From NCBI GenBank assembly GCA_001725255.1, contig MEFV01000005.1, positions 1 to 64,000 on the forward strand: a stretch of 64,000 bases of DNA, given 5' to 3'. The notes under the pieces were generated by a model. That model was not told the origin of the DNA, ran no database searches, and saw only the letters and a list, made by a program, of their open reading frames with translations. Each line of letters begins with the position of its first letter. Position 1 is the stretch's first letter. Below are positions 1-8,941 of the stretch, in pieces. This DNA is from Comamonas sp. SCN 67-35 (GTDB taxonomy: Bacteria > Pseudomonadota > Gammaproteobacteria > Burkholderiales > Burkholderiaceae_C). The position numbers and the translations under genes were made by a program.

Positions 1-182
1 AAAGGGCCTCATGGCGCTTGAATCAGCCCACGAAAGAACCCGTTCAATGACAGGGTTCGATTGGATAACTTCTATATCTTTGAACGCAATTTAGTATGAT
101 TCATTGCGGTGGGTAAGCCGCATGCTCTGGCGCCGTCTTCGTGTGTAATGCACCCTGATAGGAGAACCAGACAGGAGGCAAC

Positions 183-1952
183 ATGAAGCAGATCAGCATC
201 GCGCAGAAACTGTGGCTGTCGGTGGCCGTGATCGTCATTGCGTTCAGCGCCATCGTCGCGGGCGCGGGCTGGCGCTCGGGGCAGACGTCGGCGATGTCTC
301 GCGCCGTGGGCGACGACGTGATGTTGCGCGTGACCACCGCGACGCGCTGGATGGGCCTGACCGAGACCAACGCGGCGCGCACGCTGGCGATCGCGATCAG
401 CACCGAGCCCGCGGTCGCCGCCGCGTTCAAGGAGGCGATGGCGGCCACGTCCAGGGAAATCAGCGAGCTGCAAAAGCGCCTCGAGGGCTTGCAGCTCTCC
501 GATGCCGACCGCGCCGCGCTGCAGCGCATTGCCGATGCGCGCAAGGCCATGTTCGAGCAGCGCGCGCAGGTCAACAAGCTCAAGGAGGCGGGCGACAACG
601 AGAAGGCGGCGCAGCAGGTGAAGCAGTCGTATGTGCCTGCATCCGATGCCTACCTCAGGACGCTGGCGGATTTCGTCAAGCTGCAGCAGACCTATGGGGA
701 TGCGACCCGCGACGCGGCCGCGCAGGCGAGCATGGATACGGTCAGGATGGCGGCGGCAGGCGTGGGCCTGCTGCTCGTGCTGATCATCATCGGTGCCTAC
801 TACCTCATCCGCAGCATCCGCATGCCGCTGGAGCAGGCCAATGGCATGGCCGGGCGCATCGCCATGGGCGATCTGAGCTCCCGGGCCAGCTCGGAGACGC
901 GCGGCGACGAATTCGGCCAGCTGCTGCGTTCGCTGGAGGAGATGCGGGCCTCGCTGGCCAGGATGGTGCATGACGTGCGCCAGAGCGCGGACAGCATCGC
1001 GGTGGCCAGCTCGCAGATCGCCAGCGGCAATCAGGATCTTTCGGCGCGCACCGAGGCCGCTTCCAGCAGCCTGCAGCAGACGGCCGCGGCGATGGAAGAG
1101 TTCACCAGCACCATCCAGCAAAGCGACGGCACGGCGCGCCAGGCCAGCCAGCTCGCGTCCAGCGCCAGCGACGTGGCGCAGCGCGGCGGCTCGGTGGTCT
1201 CGCAGGTGATCGCCACCATGAGCGAGATCCAGAGCAGCAGCCACAAGATCGCCGACATCATCGGCGTGATCGACGGCATCGCCTTCCAGACCAACATCCT
1301 CGCGCTCAACGCCGCCGTGGAAGCGGCGCGCGCGGGCGAGCAGGGGCGGGGCTTTGCCGTGGTGGCCAGCGAGGTGCGAGCGCTGGCCGGGCGCTCGGCG
1401 CAGGCGGCCAAGGAGATCAAGGAGCTGATTGGCGCCTCGGTCCACAGCGTCGAAGCCGGCTCGCAGCTCGTGCATGGCGCGGGCGAGACCATGCAGGAGG
1501 TGGTCCAGTCGGTGCAGCGCGTGTCCGACATGATGGGCGAGATCACGGCGGCCTCGTCGCAGCAGAGCGCCGGGGTTGGCGAAGTGAACCAGGCCGTGGG
1601 GCAGCTCGATCAGATGACGCAGCAGAATGCCGCGCTGGTGGAAGAGAGCGCCGCGGCCGCGCACAGCCTGAACGAGCAGGCGCAACACCTCACGCAGGTG
1701 GTCTCGGCCTTCCGTGTGGATGGCAGCGACAGGTCGGCGGCCGTTGGTGCGCGCAAGCCCGCCGCGGCGGCGGTGGCCCCGCCCGCGCAGGCGCGCGCCA
1801 GGGTGGCCCCGCCCGTGGCACCGGCGCCCGCGCGCCTGGCGCCCGCGCCCCGAAAGATCGCGGCGCCCCGGAAAATCGCGGCGCCCGCCGCCGGGAGTGC
1901 GCCGGTGAAAAAGGCGCCTGCCGCCGACGGAGGCGAGTGGGAGAGTTTCTGA
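183..1952 (+). CDS. Methyl-accepting chemotaxis protein
   Basis: This 589-residue membrane chemoreceptor passes ligand signals to the CheA/CheW array. A first membrane helix lies near residues 10-29 and a periplasmic four-helix-type domain runs to about 188. A second helix (about 189-209) is followed by HAMP and a long cytoplasmic coiled coil. The conserved hairpin tip is visible as [20 protein letters not shown]. The last 80 or so residues are an Ala/Pro-rich linker ending EWESF, which fits the aromatic-x-x-aromatic pentapeptide that tethers CheR and CheB. The ATG follows a strong ribosome site (ACAGGAGG, 172-179). No che genes are nearby, so it is probably an orphan receptor. The ligand cannot be read from the sequence. 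Confidence 0.96.
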   Translation: MKQISIAQKLWLSVAVIVIAFSAIVAGAGWRSGQTSAMSRAVGDDVMLRVTTATRWMGLTETNAARTLAIAISTEPAVAAAFKEAMAATSREISELQKRLEGLQLSDADRAALQRIADARKAMFEQRAQVNKLKEAGDNEKAAQQVKQSYVPASDAYLRTLADFVKLQQTYGDATRDAAAQASMDTVRMAAAGVGLLLVLIIIGAYYLIRSIRMPLEQANGMAGRIAMGDLSSRASSETRGDEFGQLLRSLEEMRASLARMVHDVRQSADSIAVASSQIASGNQDLSARTEAASSSLQQTAAAMEEFTSTIQQSDGTARQASQLASSASDVAQRGGSVVSQVIATMSEIQSSSHKIADIIGVIDGIAFQTNILALNAAVEAARAGEQGRGFAVVASEVRALAGRSAQAAKEIKELIGASVHSVEAGSQLVHGAGETMQEVVQSVQRVSDMMGEITAASSQQSAGVGEVNQAVGQLDQMTQQNAALVEESAAAAHSLNEQAQHLTQVVSAFRVDGSDRSAAVGARKPAAAAVAPPAQARARVAPPVAPAPARLAPAPRKIAAPRKIAAPAAGSAPVKKAPAADGGEWESF

Positions 1953-2011
1953 CGCCGTGCGCGGTGCGCGTCTACGATGACGGGTTGGCTCGTCATTGAA
2001 GAAAGGCCGTC

Positions 2012-2374
2012 ATGGCTGAACAGAACATCGTCATCATCATCCACGCCGCCCCGCACGGCAGCGAGCGCTGTCTCTCGGGCCTGCGCGTGGCGGGCGCACT
2101 GGCCGCGCGCGACGACGTGAAGCGGCTGCGCATCCTGCTGATGTCGGACGCGGCCGTCGCCGCGCTGCCCCATCAGAAGGACAACGCGGGCAACGTGATC
2201 GAGACGCTGGTGACGGAGCTCGCCAGCGCCGACAACGCCAGCGTGCACCTGTGCAGCAAGTGCGCCGAGGCGCGCGGGCTCGTCGGCCTGCCACACATCG
2301 CCGGCGTGACGCTCACCAGCATGATCGAGGTGGCTGGCTGGATCGTTGAGGCCGACAAGGTGCTGACGTTCTGA
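2012..2374 (+). CDS. DsrE family protein
   Basis: This small 120-residue cytoplasmic protein has a DsrE/YchN-like fold: an N-terminal beta strand (NIVIIIHAAPHG), a glycine turn and a helix-rich middle. A CSKCAEARGL segment near residues 82-91 supplies two cysteines. DsrE-family proteins carry sulfur as persulfide or act as uncharacterised trimers. Here no sulfur-oxidation or tRNA-thiolation partners are adjacent, so the role is open. It lies 59 bases after the chemoreceptor on the same strand and converges on the RidA-family gene one base after its stop codon. Confidence 0.8.
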   Translation: MAEQNIVIIIHAAPHGSERCLSGLRVAGALAARDDVKRLRILLMSDAAVAALPHQKDNAGNVIETLVTELASADNASVHLCSKCAEARGLVGLPHIAGVTLTSMIEVAGWIVEADKVLTF

Positions 2375-2375
2375 C

Positions 2376-2834
2376 TCAGGCGAGTTCGGCGATCAGCTCG
2401 ATCTCCACGCAGGCGCCCAGTGGAATCTGCGCCACGCCGAAGGCGCTGCGCGCGTGCTTGCCCGCGTCGCCGAAGACCTCGCCCAGCAGCTCGCTCGCGC
2501 CATTGGTCACGAGGTGCTGCTCGGTGAAATCGCCCGTGGAGTTCACCAGGCTCATCACCTTGACGATGCGCCTCACGCGGTTCAGATCGCCCCCGCATGC
2601 GGCCTGCAGCGTGCCGATGAGCTCGATGGCGATGGCGCGCGCCGCCGCCTTGCCTTCGTCGGTGCTCATGTTCCTGCCGAGCTGACCGACATGGGGCTTG
2701 CCGTCCTTGCGCGCGATGTGGCCGCTCAGGAAGACCAGCTTGCCCGTCTGCACATAGGGCACGTAGGCGGCGGCCGGCACCGCCACGGGCGGCAGCGTGA
2801 TGTTCAGGGCCTGGAGTTTGTCGTAGACGCTCAT
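2376..2834 (-). CDS. RidA family protein (YjgF/YER057c/UK114)
   Basis: This 152-residue protein belongs to the RidA superfamily, whose best-known members hydrolyse reactive enamines and imines released by PLP enzymes. Family features include the KLVFLSGHIARKDGK region near residues 31-45 and a C-terminal GACVEIELIAEL strand. It belongs to the longer, YabJ/TdcF-divergent subgroup. The canonical RidA Arg-105 context is replaced by an A-S-A-F-G-V sequence, so the exact activity is uncertain. The start is the ATG at 2834. A much longer upstream extension of the same frame runs antisense through comEC and was rejected. Confidence 0.87.
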   Translation of the reverse strand: MSVYDKLQALNITLPPVAVPAAAYVPYVQTGKLVFLSGHIARKDGKPHVGQLGRNMSTDEGKAAARAIAIELIGTLQAACGGDLNRVRRIVKVMSLVNSTGDFTEQHLVTNGASELLGEVFGDAGKHARSAFGVAQIPLGACVEIELIAELA

Positions 2835-2945
2835 CGTTGTTCCTTGGATAAAAAGAAGTGAATGCGACGCTCGGCCGATCTGCGCGGGGTGTGGCAGGTC
2901 GGCCGGGCGTGGCCCGAAGTGTTGCACAGGTAGCATGCCGGTTTC

Positions 2946-5435
2946 ATGCGTGATGCCGCCCCCCGTTTCAGCCCCACTGCCGCCTGGCCTGTGCCGGCGC
3001 TGCTGTGCGGCTGGCTGCTGGGCACGGCGCTGCAGTTGCAGCAGGCAGCGCTCTGGCCGCCGTGGGCGTATGGGGTGCTGGCGGGCTTGGCGCTGCCCGT
3101 GCTCGTGCTGCCTGGGCGCGCGGGCCGCCGGGCTGTGGTGTGGGCCTGGATCGCGGGCGCGTTGCTGGCCTTTGGCAGTGCCGGACTGCGCTCGGTGGCG
3201 TTTGACGCCGAGGCGCTGTCCCCGGCGCTCGAAGGCGTTGACCTGCGTGTGACCGGCGTGGTCGCCGCCATGCCGCAGCGGCGCGACAATGGCGATGCGC
3301 GCCTGCGTCTGGCCGTCGAATCGGCCGAGCAGGTGACCGGGCAGGTGGGGCGTGCGGTGGCGCTGCCGCCGGTGCTGGATCTGAGCTGGTACGCCACCCA
3401 GCATGGGCGCGAACCCCGGCCCGTGCCCGATGTGCACGCGGGCGAGCGCTGGCGGCTGAATGTGCGGCTGAAGGCGCCGCACGGTGCGCGCAACCCCCAC
3501 GGGTTCGACTACGAACTCTGGATGTGGGAGCAGGGCGTGCAGGCCGGCGGCTACGTGCGCACGAGCGCGCGGCTGGACGAGCGCCTCGGGGCGCCCCGGC
3601 TGCTGGGGCAGACGTGGCGCTATCCCGTGGAGCAGGCGCGCCAGGCGGTGCGCGACGCCATCGTGCGCCACCTGGCGAGCGGCGGGAGCGACAGTGCGCG
3701 CGATCGCGCCGCGGGCGTGGTGGCGGCGCTCGTCACCGGCGACCAGCGGGCGATAGAGCGCAGCGACTGGCAGCTTTTTCGGGTCACCGGCGTGGCGCAC
3801 CTCGTGAGCATCTCCGGGCTGCACATCACCATGTTTGCCTGGCTGGCGGCGCTGCTCGTGGGCTGGCTCTGGCGGCGTAGCGCGGCGCTGTGCCTGGCGT
3901 ATCCCGCGCCCTCGGCCGCGCTCGTGGGCGGCGTGCTGCTGGCGGCGGCGTATGCGCTCTTCAGCGGCTGGGGTGTTCCGGCCGAGCGCACGCTGCTCAT
4001 GCTCGCCACCGTCACGCTCTTGCGCCTGTCGGGGCGGCGCTGGCCCTGGCCGCAGGTCTGGCTGCTGGCGTGCGCGGTGGTCGTCGCCTTCGATCCGTGG
4101 GCGCTGCTGCAGGCGGGCTTCTGGCTCAGCTTCGTTGCGGTGGGGATACTTTTTGCTACCGACAGTGGAGCTGCTGACGCAGGCGGGATGGGCGTTGGAG
4201 GCCGATTCGCCGCATTGTTGCGTGAGCAGACGTGCATCACGGTGGCGCTGGCGCCGCTCACGCTGGTGCTGTTCGGCCAGATCTCGGTCGTGGGGCTGGT
4301 GGCCAATCTGCTCGCGATTCCGTGGGTCACGGTGCTGGTCACGCCGCTGGCGATGCTCGGCGTGCTGTGGGCGCCGTTGTGGCAGGCGGCGGCCTGGTGC
4401 GTGCAGGCGCTCTCGTGGTGGCTGTCGTGGCTGGCCTCCTGGCCGTTTGCTCAGCTGACGCTGGCGCAGGCCCCGCTGTGGGCGGGCGTGGCCGCGGTGG
4501 TGGGCGGCATCGTGCTCGTGCTGCGTCTGCCGTGGCAGGTGCGTGCGCTGGCGCTGACGCTCGTGCTGCCCGCGCTCTGGTGGCAGCCGCCACGCCCGGC
4601 CCCGGGCCAGTTCGATCTGCTGGCGGTCGACGTCGGCCAGGGACAGGCGGTGCTGGTGCGCACCGCCACGCACAGCCTGCTCTACGACGCCGGGCCGCGC
4701 TATGGCGAGACTTCCGACGCCGGCCAGCAGGTGCTGGTGCCGCTGCTGCAGTCCCTGGGGGAGCGGCTCGATACGCTGGTTCTGAGCCACGGCGACAGCG
4801 ACCACATCGGCGGTGCGGCCGCGATCATCGCGCAGCAGCCGCAGGCCGATGTGCTCGGATCGATCCCGCCCGAGCACCCGTTGCAGGCACGGCACCCGGT
4901 ACGGGCATGCGTGGCGGGCCAGGCGTGGCAGTGGGACGGCGTGCGCCTGACCGTGCTGCATCCGGGCGAGGCCCCCCCTGCGGGCGAACCGGTGCTGTTG
5001 CGCGGCTCGGCGAGCAACGCGCGCACCTGCGTGCTGCGCATCGCCACCGACCACGGCGTGGCCGCGCTGCTCGCTGGCGACATCGAGCGTGCGCAGGAGC
5101 AGGCGCTGGTGCGCTCGGGCGCGCCGCTGGCCGCGGACGTGCTCGTGGTGCCGCACCACGGCAGCAAGACCTCGTCGAGCGACGCTTTCCTCGATGCCGT
5201 GCAGCCTGCGCTGGCGCTGGTGCAATCGGGCTACCGCAACCGCTTCGGCCATCCGGCGGCGCCCGTGGTGCAACGCTACCGTGATCGCGGCATCACGCTG
5301 GTGGCCAGTCCCGCGTGCGGCGCGGCGTCGTGGTCATCGCAGGACGGGCAACTGCGCTGCGAGCGCGAGCGATCCAAGCGCTATTGGCACCACCGGGTGG
5401 TTGGCGATGGGGCCGAGGGCGACGAAGGGCAGTGA
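2946..5435 (+). CDS. comEC: DNA internalization-related competence protein ComEC/Rec2
   Basis: This inner-membrane protein is predicted to form the channel that takes single-stranded DNA into the cytoplasm during transformation. The 829 residues match a full-length family member: N-terminal membrane helices and an OB-like DUF4131 region (to about 200), a competence transmembrane domain with the GVAHLVSISGLHITMFAWL signature (about 280-300), and a C-terminal metallo-beta-lactamase-like domain. The last carries DVGQGQAVLV, SHGDSDHIGGA and VVPHHGSKTSS. No frameshift is visible. It stands alone among unrelated genes and converges on the sulfurtransferase gene three bases after its stop. Confidence 0.96.
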   Translation: MRDAAPRFSPTAAWPVPALLCGWLLGTALQLQQAALWPPWAYGVLAGLALPVLVLPGRAGRRAVVWAWIAGALLAFGSAGLRSVAFDAEALSPALEGVDLRVTGVVAAMPQRRDNGDARLRLAVESAEQVTGQVGRAVALPPVLDLSWYATQHGREPRPVPDVHAGERWRLNVRLKAPHGARNPHGFDYELWMWEQGVQAGGYVRTSARLDERLGAPRLLGQTWRYPVEQARQAVRDAIVRHLASGGSDSARDRAAGVVAALVTGDQRAIERSDWQLFRVTGVAHLVSISGLHITMFAWLAALLVGWLWRRSAALCLAYPAPSAALVGGVLLAAAYALFSGWGVPAERTLLMLATVTLLRLSGRRWPWPQVWLLACAVVVAFDPWALLQAGFWLSFVAVGILFATDSGAADAGGMGVGGRFAALLREQTCITVALAPLTLVLFGQISVVGLVANLLAIPWVTVLVTPLAMLGVLWAPLWQAAAWCVQALSWWLSWLASWPFAQLTLAQAPLWAGVAAVVGGIVLVLRLPWQVRALALTLVLPALWWQPPRPAPGQFDLLAVDVGQGQAVLVRTATHSLLYDAGPRYGETSDAGQQVLVPLLQSLGERLDTLVLSHGDSDHIGGAAAIIAQQPQADVLGSIPPEHPLQARHPVRACVAGQAWQWDGVRLTVLHPGEAPPAGEPVLLRGSASNARTCVLRIATDHGVAALLAGDIERAQEQALVRSGAPLAADVLVVPHHGSKTSSSDAFLDAVQPALALVQSGYRNRFGHPAAPVVQRYRDRGITLVASPACGAASWSSQDGQLRCERERSKRYWHHRVVGDGAEGDEGQ

Positions 5436-5438
5436 GTG

Positions 5439-6296
5439 TCAGCCCGCCGCCACGGGGCGCACGCGGTCTGCGCACCACTCGCTCCAGCTGCCCGCGTACA
5501 GCGCCGTGGGCGCGTAGCCGGCCAGCTCCATCGCCAGCAGGTTGTGAATGGCGCTCACGCCGCTGCCGCATTGGTGCACCACCGTCGCCGGATCGTGCCC
5601 CTGCAGGGCGGCGGCGAACTCGCCGCGCAGTTGCGCCGCGCTCTTGAAGCGGCCATCGGCGCCGAGGTTCTCGGTCCACGGGCGGTTGAGCGCGCCGGGG
5701 ATGTGCCCGGCGACCGGGTCCAGCGGTTCGACCTCGCCGCGGTAGCGCTCGGCGGCGCGCGCGTCGAGCAGGGTTTGATCGGCCTGCCCCAGGTGGTCGA
5801 GCACGCGCGTGGTGTCGACGAGCGTGCGCAGCGGCCCGCCCGGCTCGAAGTAGCCCGGCGCGCGCGGCATCTCTTCGTGCTGCGCCGCCGCGCCGCCCGC
5901 GGCCTGCCAGGCGGCGAAGCCGCCGTCGAGCACCGCCGCCGCGTCGTGTCCTAGCCACTTGAACAGCCACCACAACCGCATGCCCGGCATGGCACCGTTG
6001 CGGTCGTAGACCACGGCCTGCATGCCGCTCGAAAAGCCGACGCTGGACAGCCACGCGGCAAAGCGCTCGCGCGTGGGCAGCGGATGGCGCCCGCCCGAAG
6101 CGTTGGGGCCGCCCGCGGCGCTCAGGTCGTGGTCCAGGTGCGCGTAGATGGCGCCCGGGATGTGGGCCTCGTGGTAGCGGGCGATGCCCCATTCGGTGTC
6201 GGCCAGATCGAAGCTGCAGTCGAACACCATGAACGGCGCGCCGCTGTGCATCAGCGCCTGCAGGTCGGTGGCGGAAATCAGGGAGGTGTGGGTCAT
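5439..6296 (-). CDS. Two-domain rhodanese-type sulfurtransferase
   Basis: This 285-residue protein has two tandem rhodanese domains, as in thiosulfate and 3-mercaptopyruvate sulfurtransferases. The N-terminal domain contains the inactive-type YDRNGAMPGMRLWW loop. The C-terminal domain carries the catalytic cysteine in HQCGSGVSA near residue 240. The CGSGV loop is the type linked in the family to 3-mercaptopyruvate specificity; whether thiosulfate is also used cannot be told. The ATG at 6296 overlaps the stop of the upstream EamA transporter gene by four bases (ATGA), so the two are probably co-translated. Confidence 0.92.
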   Translation of the reverse strand: MTHTSLISATDLQALMHSGAPFMVFDCSFDLADTEWGIARYHEAHIPGAIYAHLDHDLSAAGGPNASGGRHPLPTRERFAAWLSSVGFSSGMQAVVYDRNGAMPGMRLWWLFKWLGHDAAAVLDGGFAAWQAAGGAAAQHEEMPRAPGYFEPGGPLRTLVDTTRVLDHLGQADQTLLDARAAERYRGEVEPLDPVAGHIPGALNRPWTENLGADGRFKSAAQLRGEFAAALQGHDPATVVHQCGSGVSAIHNLLAMELAGYAPTALYAGSWSEWCADRVRPVAAG

Positions 6297-7201
6297 GTTG
6301 TCTTTGCGGTCAGGGGGGCGGCCCGTGCGCGCAGCACCCCGGCGGCGATCGCGCTCGCCACGATGAGCGCCATGCCCAGCCAGGCGCCGAGCGGCAGGTA
6401 GTCGCCAAACACCAGCATGCTGTAGATGCTGGCGAAAATCAGGCCCGAGTATTGCAGGTTGGCCACGAGCAGCGTGCCGCGTGTGCTCGATGCGCGTGAG
6501 AACGCCATGGTCATGCACAGCTGCCCGCCCGCGGCGAACAACCCCAGCGGCAGCAGCCACAGCGCGTGCCAGCCGGCAAAGGGCGAGACCCCGGTCACCG
6601 GCATGATCAGCGCCCCGGTGAGGGTGCAGCCCAGCGCGAAATAGAACACGGTGCGCGTCTCGGGCTCGCCCAGGCGCGAGAGCGCCACCACCTGCATGTA
6701 GGCGAGCGCCGCGCACATGCCGCCGAGCAGCCCCACGACGGCGGCGAAGCCCTGGTGGCCGTCCACGGTCGGCCTGAGCATCATGACGACGCCGACGAAA
6801 CCCAGCAGCACGCAGGCGACGAGCGACAGCGGCACGGGTGGGCGCGGGTGCTCGCCCGAGGGGCGCCACATCAGCATCGCGCCGCCGACGATGAAGGCCG
6901 CGATCCAGACGCTGCTCATGTAGCCGAAGGTCATGGCCGTGGGCAGCGGCAGGTAGATGATGGCGTAAAACGATGCGCCCAGCGAGGTCACGCCGATGAA
7001 GCTGCGCCAGGCGTGCATGCCCGGGTAGCGGGTGGCGAGCGACACGCCTTGACGGCGCGCCAGCCACCAGAGCACGACCATGCTGATGAGGCCGCGCCAG
7101 AACACCATCTCGAAGGTCGTGAACCAGGGCGCCGCGAGCTTGACGCACACCCCCATGCTGGCGAAAAAGAAGGCCGCCAGAACCATCCACAGCGCTTGCA
7201 T
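6293..7201 (-). CDS. DMT superfamily (EamA) transporter
   Basis: This 302-residue inner-membrane protein has about ten predicted helices in two EamA repeats, starting MQALWMVLAAFFFASMGVC. EamA proteins export or exchange small metabolites, and the substrate cannot be read from sequence. The frame stays open upstream to 7324, but that extension overlaps the oxygenase gene and adds a non-membrane leader, so the ATG at 7201 is preferred. It shares an ATGA overlap with the downstream sulfurtransferase and follows the Rieske oxygenase by 58 bases, suggesting one three-gene transcript. Confidence 0.9.
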   Translation of the reverse strand: MQALWMVLAAFFFASMGVCVKLAAPWFTTFEMVFWRGLISMVVLWWLARRQGVSLATRYPGMHAWRSFIGVTSLGASFYAIIYLPLPTAMTFGYMSSVWIAAFIVGGAMLMWRPSGEHPRPPVPLSLVACVLLGFVGVVMMLRPTVDGHQGFAAVVGLLGGMCAALAYMQVVALSRLGEPETRTVFYFALGCTLTGALIMPVTGVSPFAGWHALWLLPLGLFAAGGQLCMTMAFSRASSTRGTLLVANLQYSGLIFASIYSMLVFGDYLPLGAWLGMALIVASAIAAGVLRARAAPLTAKTT

Positions 7202-7259
7202 GGGATTTTGATGAAAAGTGGTGAAAACGCCCGGTTGGCGGGCGTGAACAGCTATGGTT

Positions 7260-8399
7260 TCAGTGGCCCTGCAGGGCCTCGCCCATGCGGGCGCGGTACC
7301 ACTCGTGAAAATGCCGCATGCCATCTTCCAGCGGGCTCTGGTAGGGGCCGACCTCGTTCACGCCGCGCTCCAGTAGCGCGCGCCGGCCCTGGTCCTCGCG
7401 CTCGCCGATCTCGTCGTCCTCGATGGCCGTTTCCATGTAGGCCGCCTGCTGTGCCTCGATGAATTCGCGCTCGAAGGCGTGGATTTCCTCGGGGTAGTAG
7501 AACTCCACGAGGTTGAGCGTCTTCTGCGGCCCCACGGGGTGCACGGTGGAAATCGTCAGCACGTGCGGATACCACTCCACCATGATGTGCGGGTAGTAAG
7601 TGAGCCAGATCGCGCCGCGTTCGGGTTTTTCGCCACCGCGGTAGCGCAGCAGCACCTCGTGCCAGAGCCTGTACGCGTCGGTGCCGGGCCGGCCGAAGGT
7701 GGGCGCCACGCCCACGGTCTGCACCGAGTATTCGCGGTCGAACTGCCAGTGCAGGTCGTCCACGGTGACGAAGTTTCCGAGGCCCGGGTGAAAGGGCTCG
7801 ACGTGGTAGTCCTCCAGATAGATCTCGATGAAGGTCTTCCAGTTGTAGTTGCACTCGTGCACTTCGGCGCGGTCGAACACGTAGCCCTCGAAGGACAGGT
7901 CGCGCGCCACGCCCATGCTGGCGAGGTCGGCGGCGACGTCGCGCCCGTTGTTCTCGAAGATGAGGCCGTTCCATTCGCGCAGCGGCCACGTCTGCAGGTT
8001 CAGCCCCGGGTTGCTTGCGAAGTGCGGCGCGCCCAGCAGCTGGCCGGCGCTGTCGTAGGTCCAGCGGTGGATGGGGCAGACGATCTTGCCGCCCACGTGC
8101 CCCTTGCCTTCGGCCTTCAGGTTGCCCTGGCCGCTAAGCATCAGCGCCTGGCGGTGGCGGCAGCAGTTGGAGATGAGCTGCAGGCGTCCCTCGGGGCTGC
8201 GAACGAGCGCGCGCCCGCCCTTTTCCTGCGGCAGCACGTAGTAGTCGCCGGGCTCGGGCGCATTCAGGCCGTGGCCGAGGTAGCGCGGCCCGGCGGCGAA
8301 CAGCAGTGCCCGCTCGCGCTGATGCAGCGTCTCATCGAAATACGTGGAAACCGGGAGTTGGCTTGCGGCCTGCTGCAGTTGAAGACTTAAATCAGACAT
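7260..8399 (-). CDS. Rieske non-heme iron oxygenase, alpha subunit-like
   Basis: This 379-residue soluble protein has an N-terminal Rieske [2Fe-2S] domain. The ligand pairs are C-R-H (NCCRHRQ) and C-x-x-H (VCPIHRW), about 22 residues apart. The C-terminal SRPBCC catalytic domain has the mononuclear-iron motif EDYHVEPFHPG (D-x2-H-x4-H type). Such proteins hydroxylate aromatic rings or quaternary amines with electrons from a separate reductase. No reductase, ferredoxin or beta subunit is adjacent, so partner and substrate are unknown. It is transcribed away from xseB across a 290-base gap. Confidence 0.9.
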   Translation of the reverse strand: MSDLSLQLQQAASQLPVSTYFDETLHQRERALLFAAGPRYLGHGLNAPEPGDYYVLPQEKGGRALVRSPEGRLQLISNCCRHRQALMLSGQGNLKAEGKGHVGGKIVCPIHRWTYDSAGQLLGAPHFASNPGLNLQTWPLREWNGLIFENNGRDVAADLASMGVARDLSFEGYVFDRAEVHECNYNWKTFIEIYLEDYHVEPFHPGLGNFVTVDDLHWQFDREYSVQTVGVAPTFGRPGTDAYRLWHEVLLRYRGGEKPERGAIWLTYYPHIMVEWYPHVLTISTVHPVGPQKTLNLVEFYYPEEIHAFEREFIEAQQAAYMETAIEDDEIGEREDQGRRALLERGVNEVGPYQSPLEDGMRHFHEWYRARMGEALQGH

Positions 8400-8689
8400 G
8401 GACGTCCTGACCTAAAGCCCCCCCACAGGGAGGTTGCGCGTGGCGTGCACGAGCGGGAAAAATGAAACCGGCCGGGCGCGGTGTGCCGAAGCCGGTTGGT
8501 GCGGAATGGGCGATTATAAGTGGCTGTCCATAACCTGGCGGCGGTGCTGATGCCACTGGTGTTTCGCTGGCTGGCTTTGTAGCGCGGCCCTGGGACCTTC
8601 CCCATGCAGGGCACGCCACCCTGCGGGGACTTGTTCGGCACCGCCCTAAAATCACCCGCGCGCCCACCACCGATTGCATCCGGATTTTC
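8400..8689. other. Divergent intergenic region between Rieske oxygenase and xseB
   Basis: This 290-base spacer holds no convincing gene. A perfect TATAAT on the minus strand (8513-8518) could be the -10 element of the oxygenase promoter, but no good -35 is seen 17 bases upstream. Near 8605-8650 the text resembles the right end of the MITE-like element at 48015-48185, sharing GGACTTGT and a CGCCCTA terminus. It is diverged and no matching left end was found. xseB translation begins without a strong Shine-Dalgarno. Confidence 0.4.
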
Positions 8690-8941
8690 ATGCCCAAGGC
8701 TGCTGCCACCCCACCCACTTTGCCCACCCCGTCCGAGCCCGCCAGCTACGAAGCAGCGCTGCAGGAACTCGAAGACCTGGTGGCACGCATCGAAGCCGGC
8801 CAACTGCCGCTGGAGCAGATGCTCACGAGCTACCAGCGCGGCGCCGAGCTGCTGCAGTTTTGCCGCGGCAAGCTCGATGCGGTGCAGGATCAGATCAAGC
8901 TGCTCGATGAGGGGGTGCTCAAGCCGTGGACGTCCGTGTGA
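8690..8941 (+). CDS. xseB: Exodeoxyribonuclease VII small subunit
   Basis: This 83-residue small subunit of exonuclease VII binds XseA, which degrades single-stranded DNA into short acid-soluble pieces. The family core is clear: [19 protein letters not shown] and [20 protein letters not shown]. It ends with the typical acidic [12 protein letters not shown] tail. It is the first gene of the conserved xseB-ispA-dxs cluster, and its TGA overlaps the preferred ispA ATG (TGATG). Confidence 0.95.
   Translation: MPKAAATPPTLPTPSEPASYEAALQELEDLVARIEAGQLPLEQMLTSYQRGAELLQFCRGKLDAVQDQIKLLDEGVLKPWTSV

Noticed and set aside
2376..5273. A 965-residue minus-strand frame extending upstream from the RidA-family gene
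   Set aside because: Beyond 2834 it is antisense to comEC, Arg/His/Gln-rich and without domains. It is a high-GC shadow; only the RidA portion is a gene.
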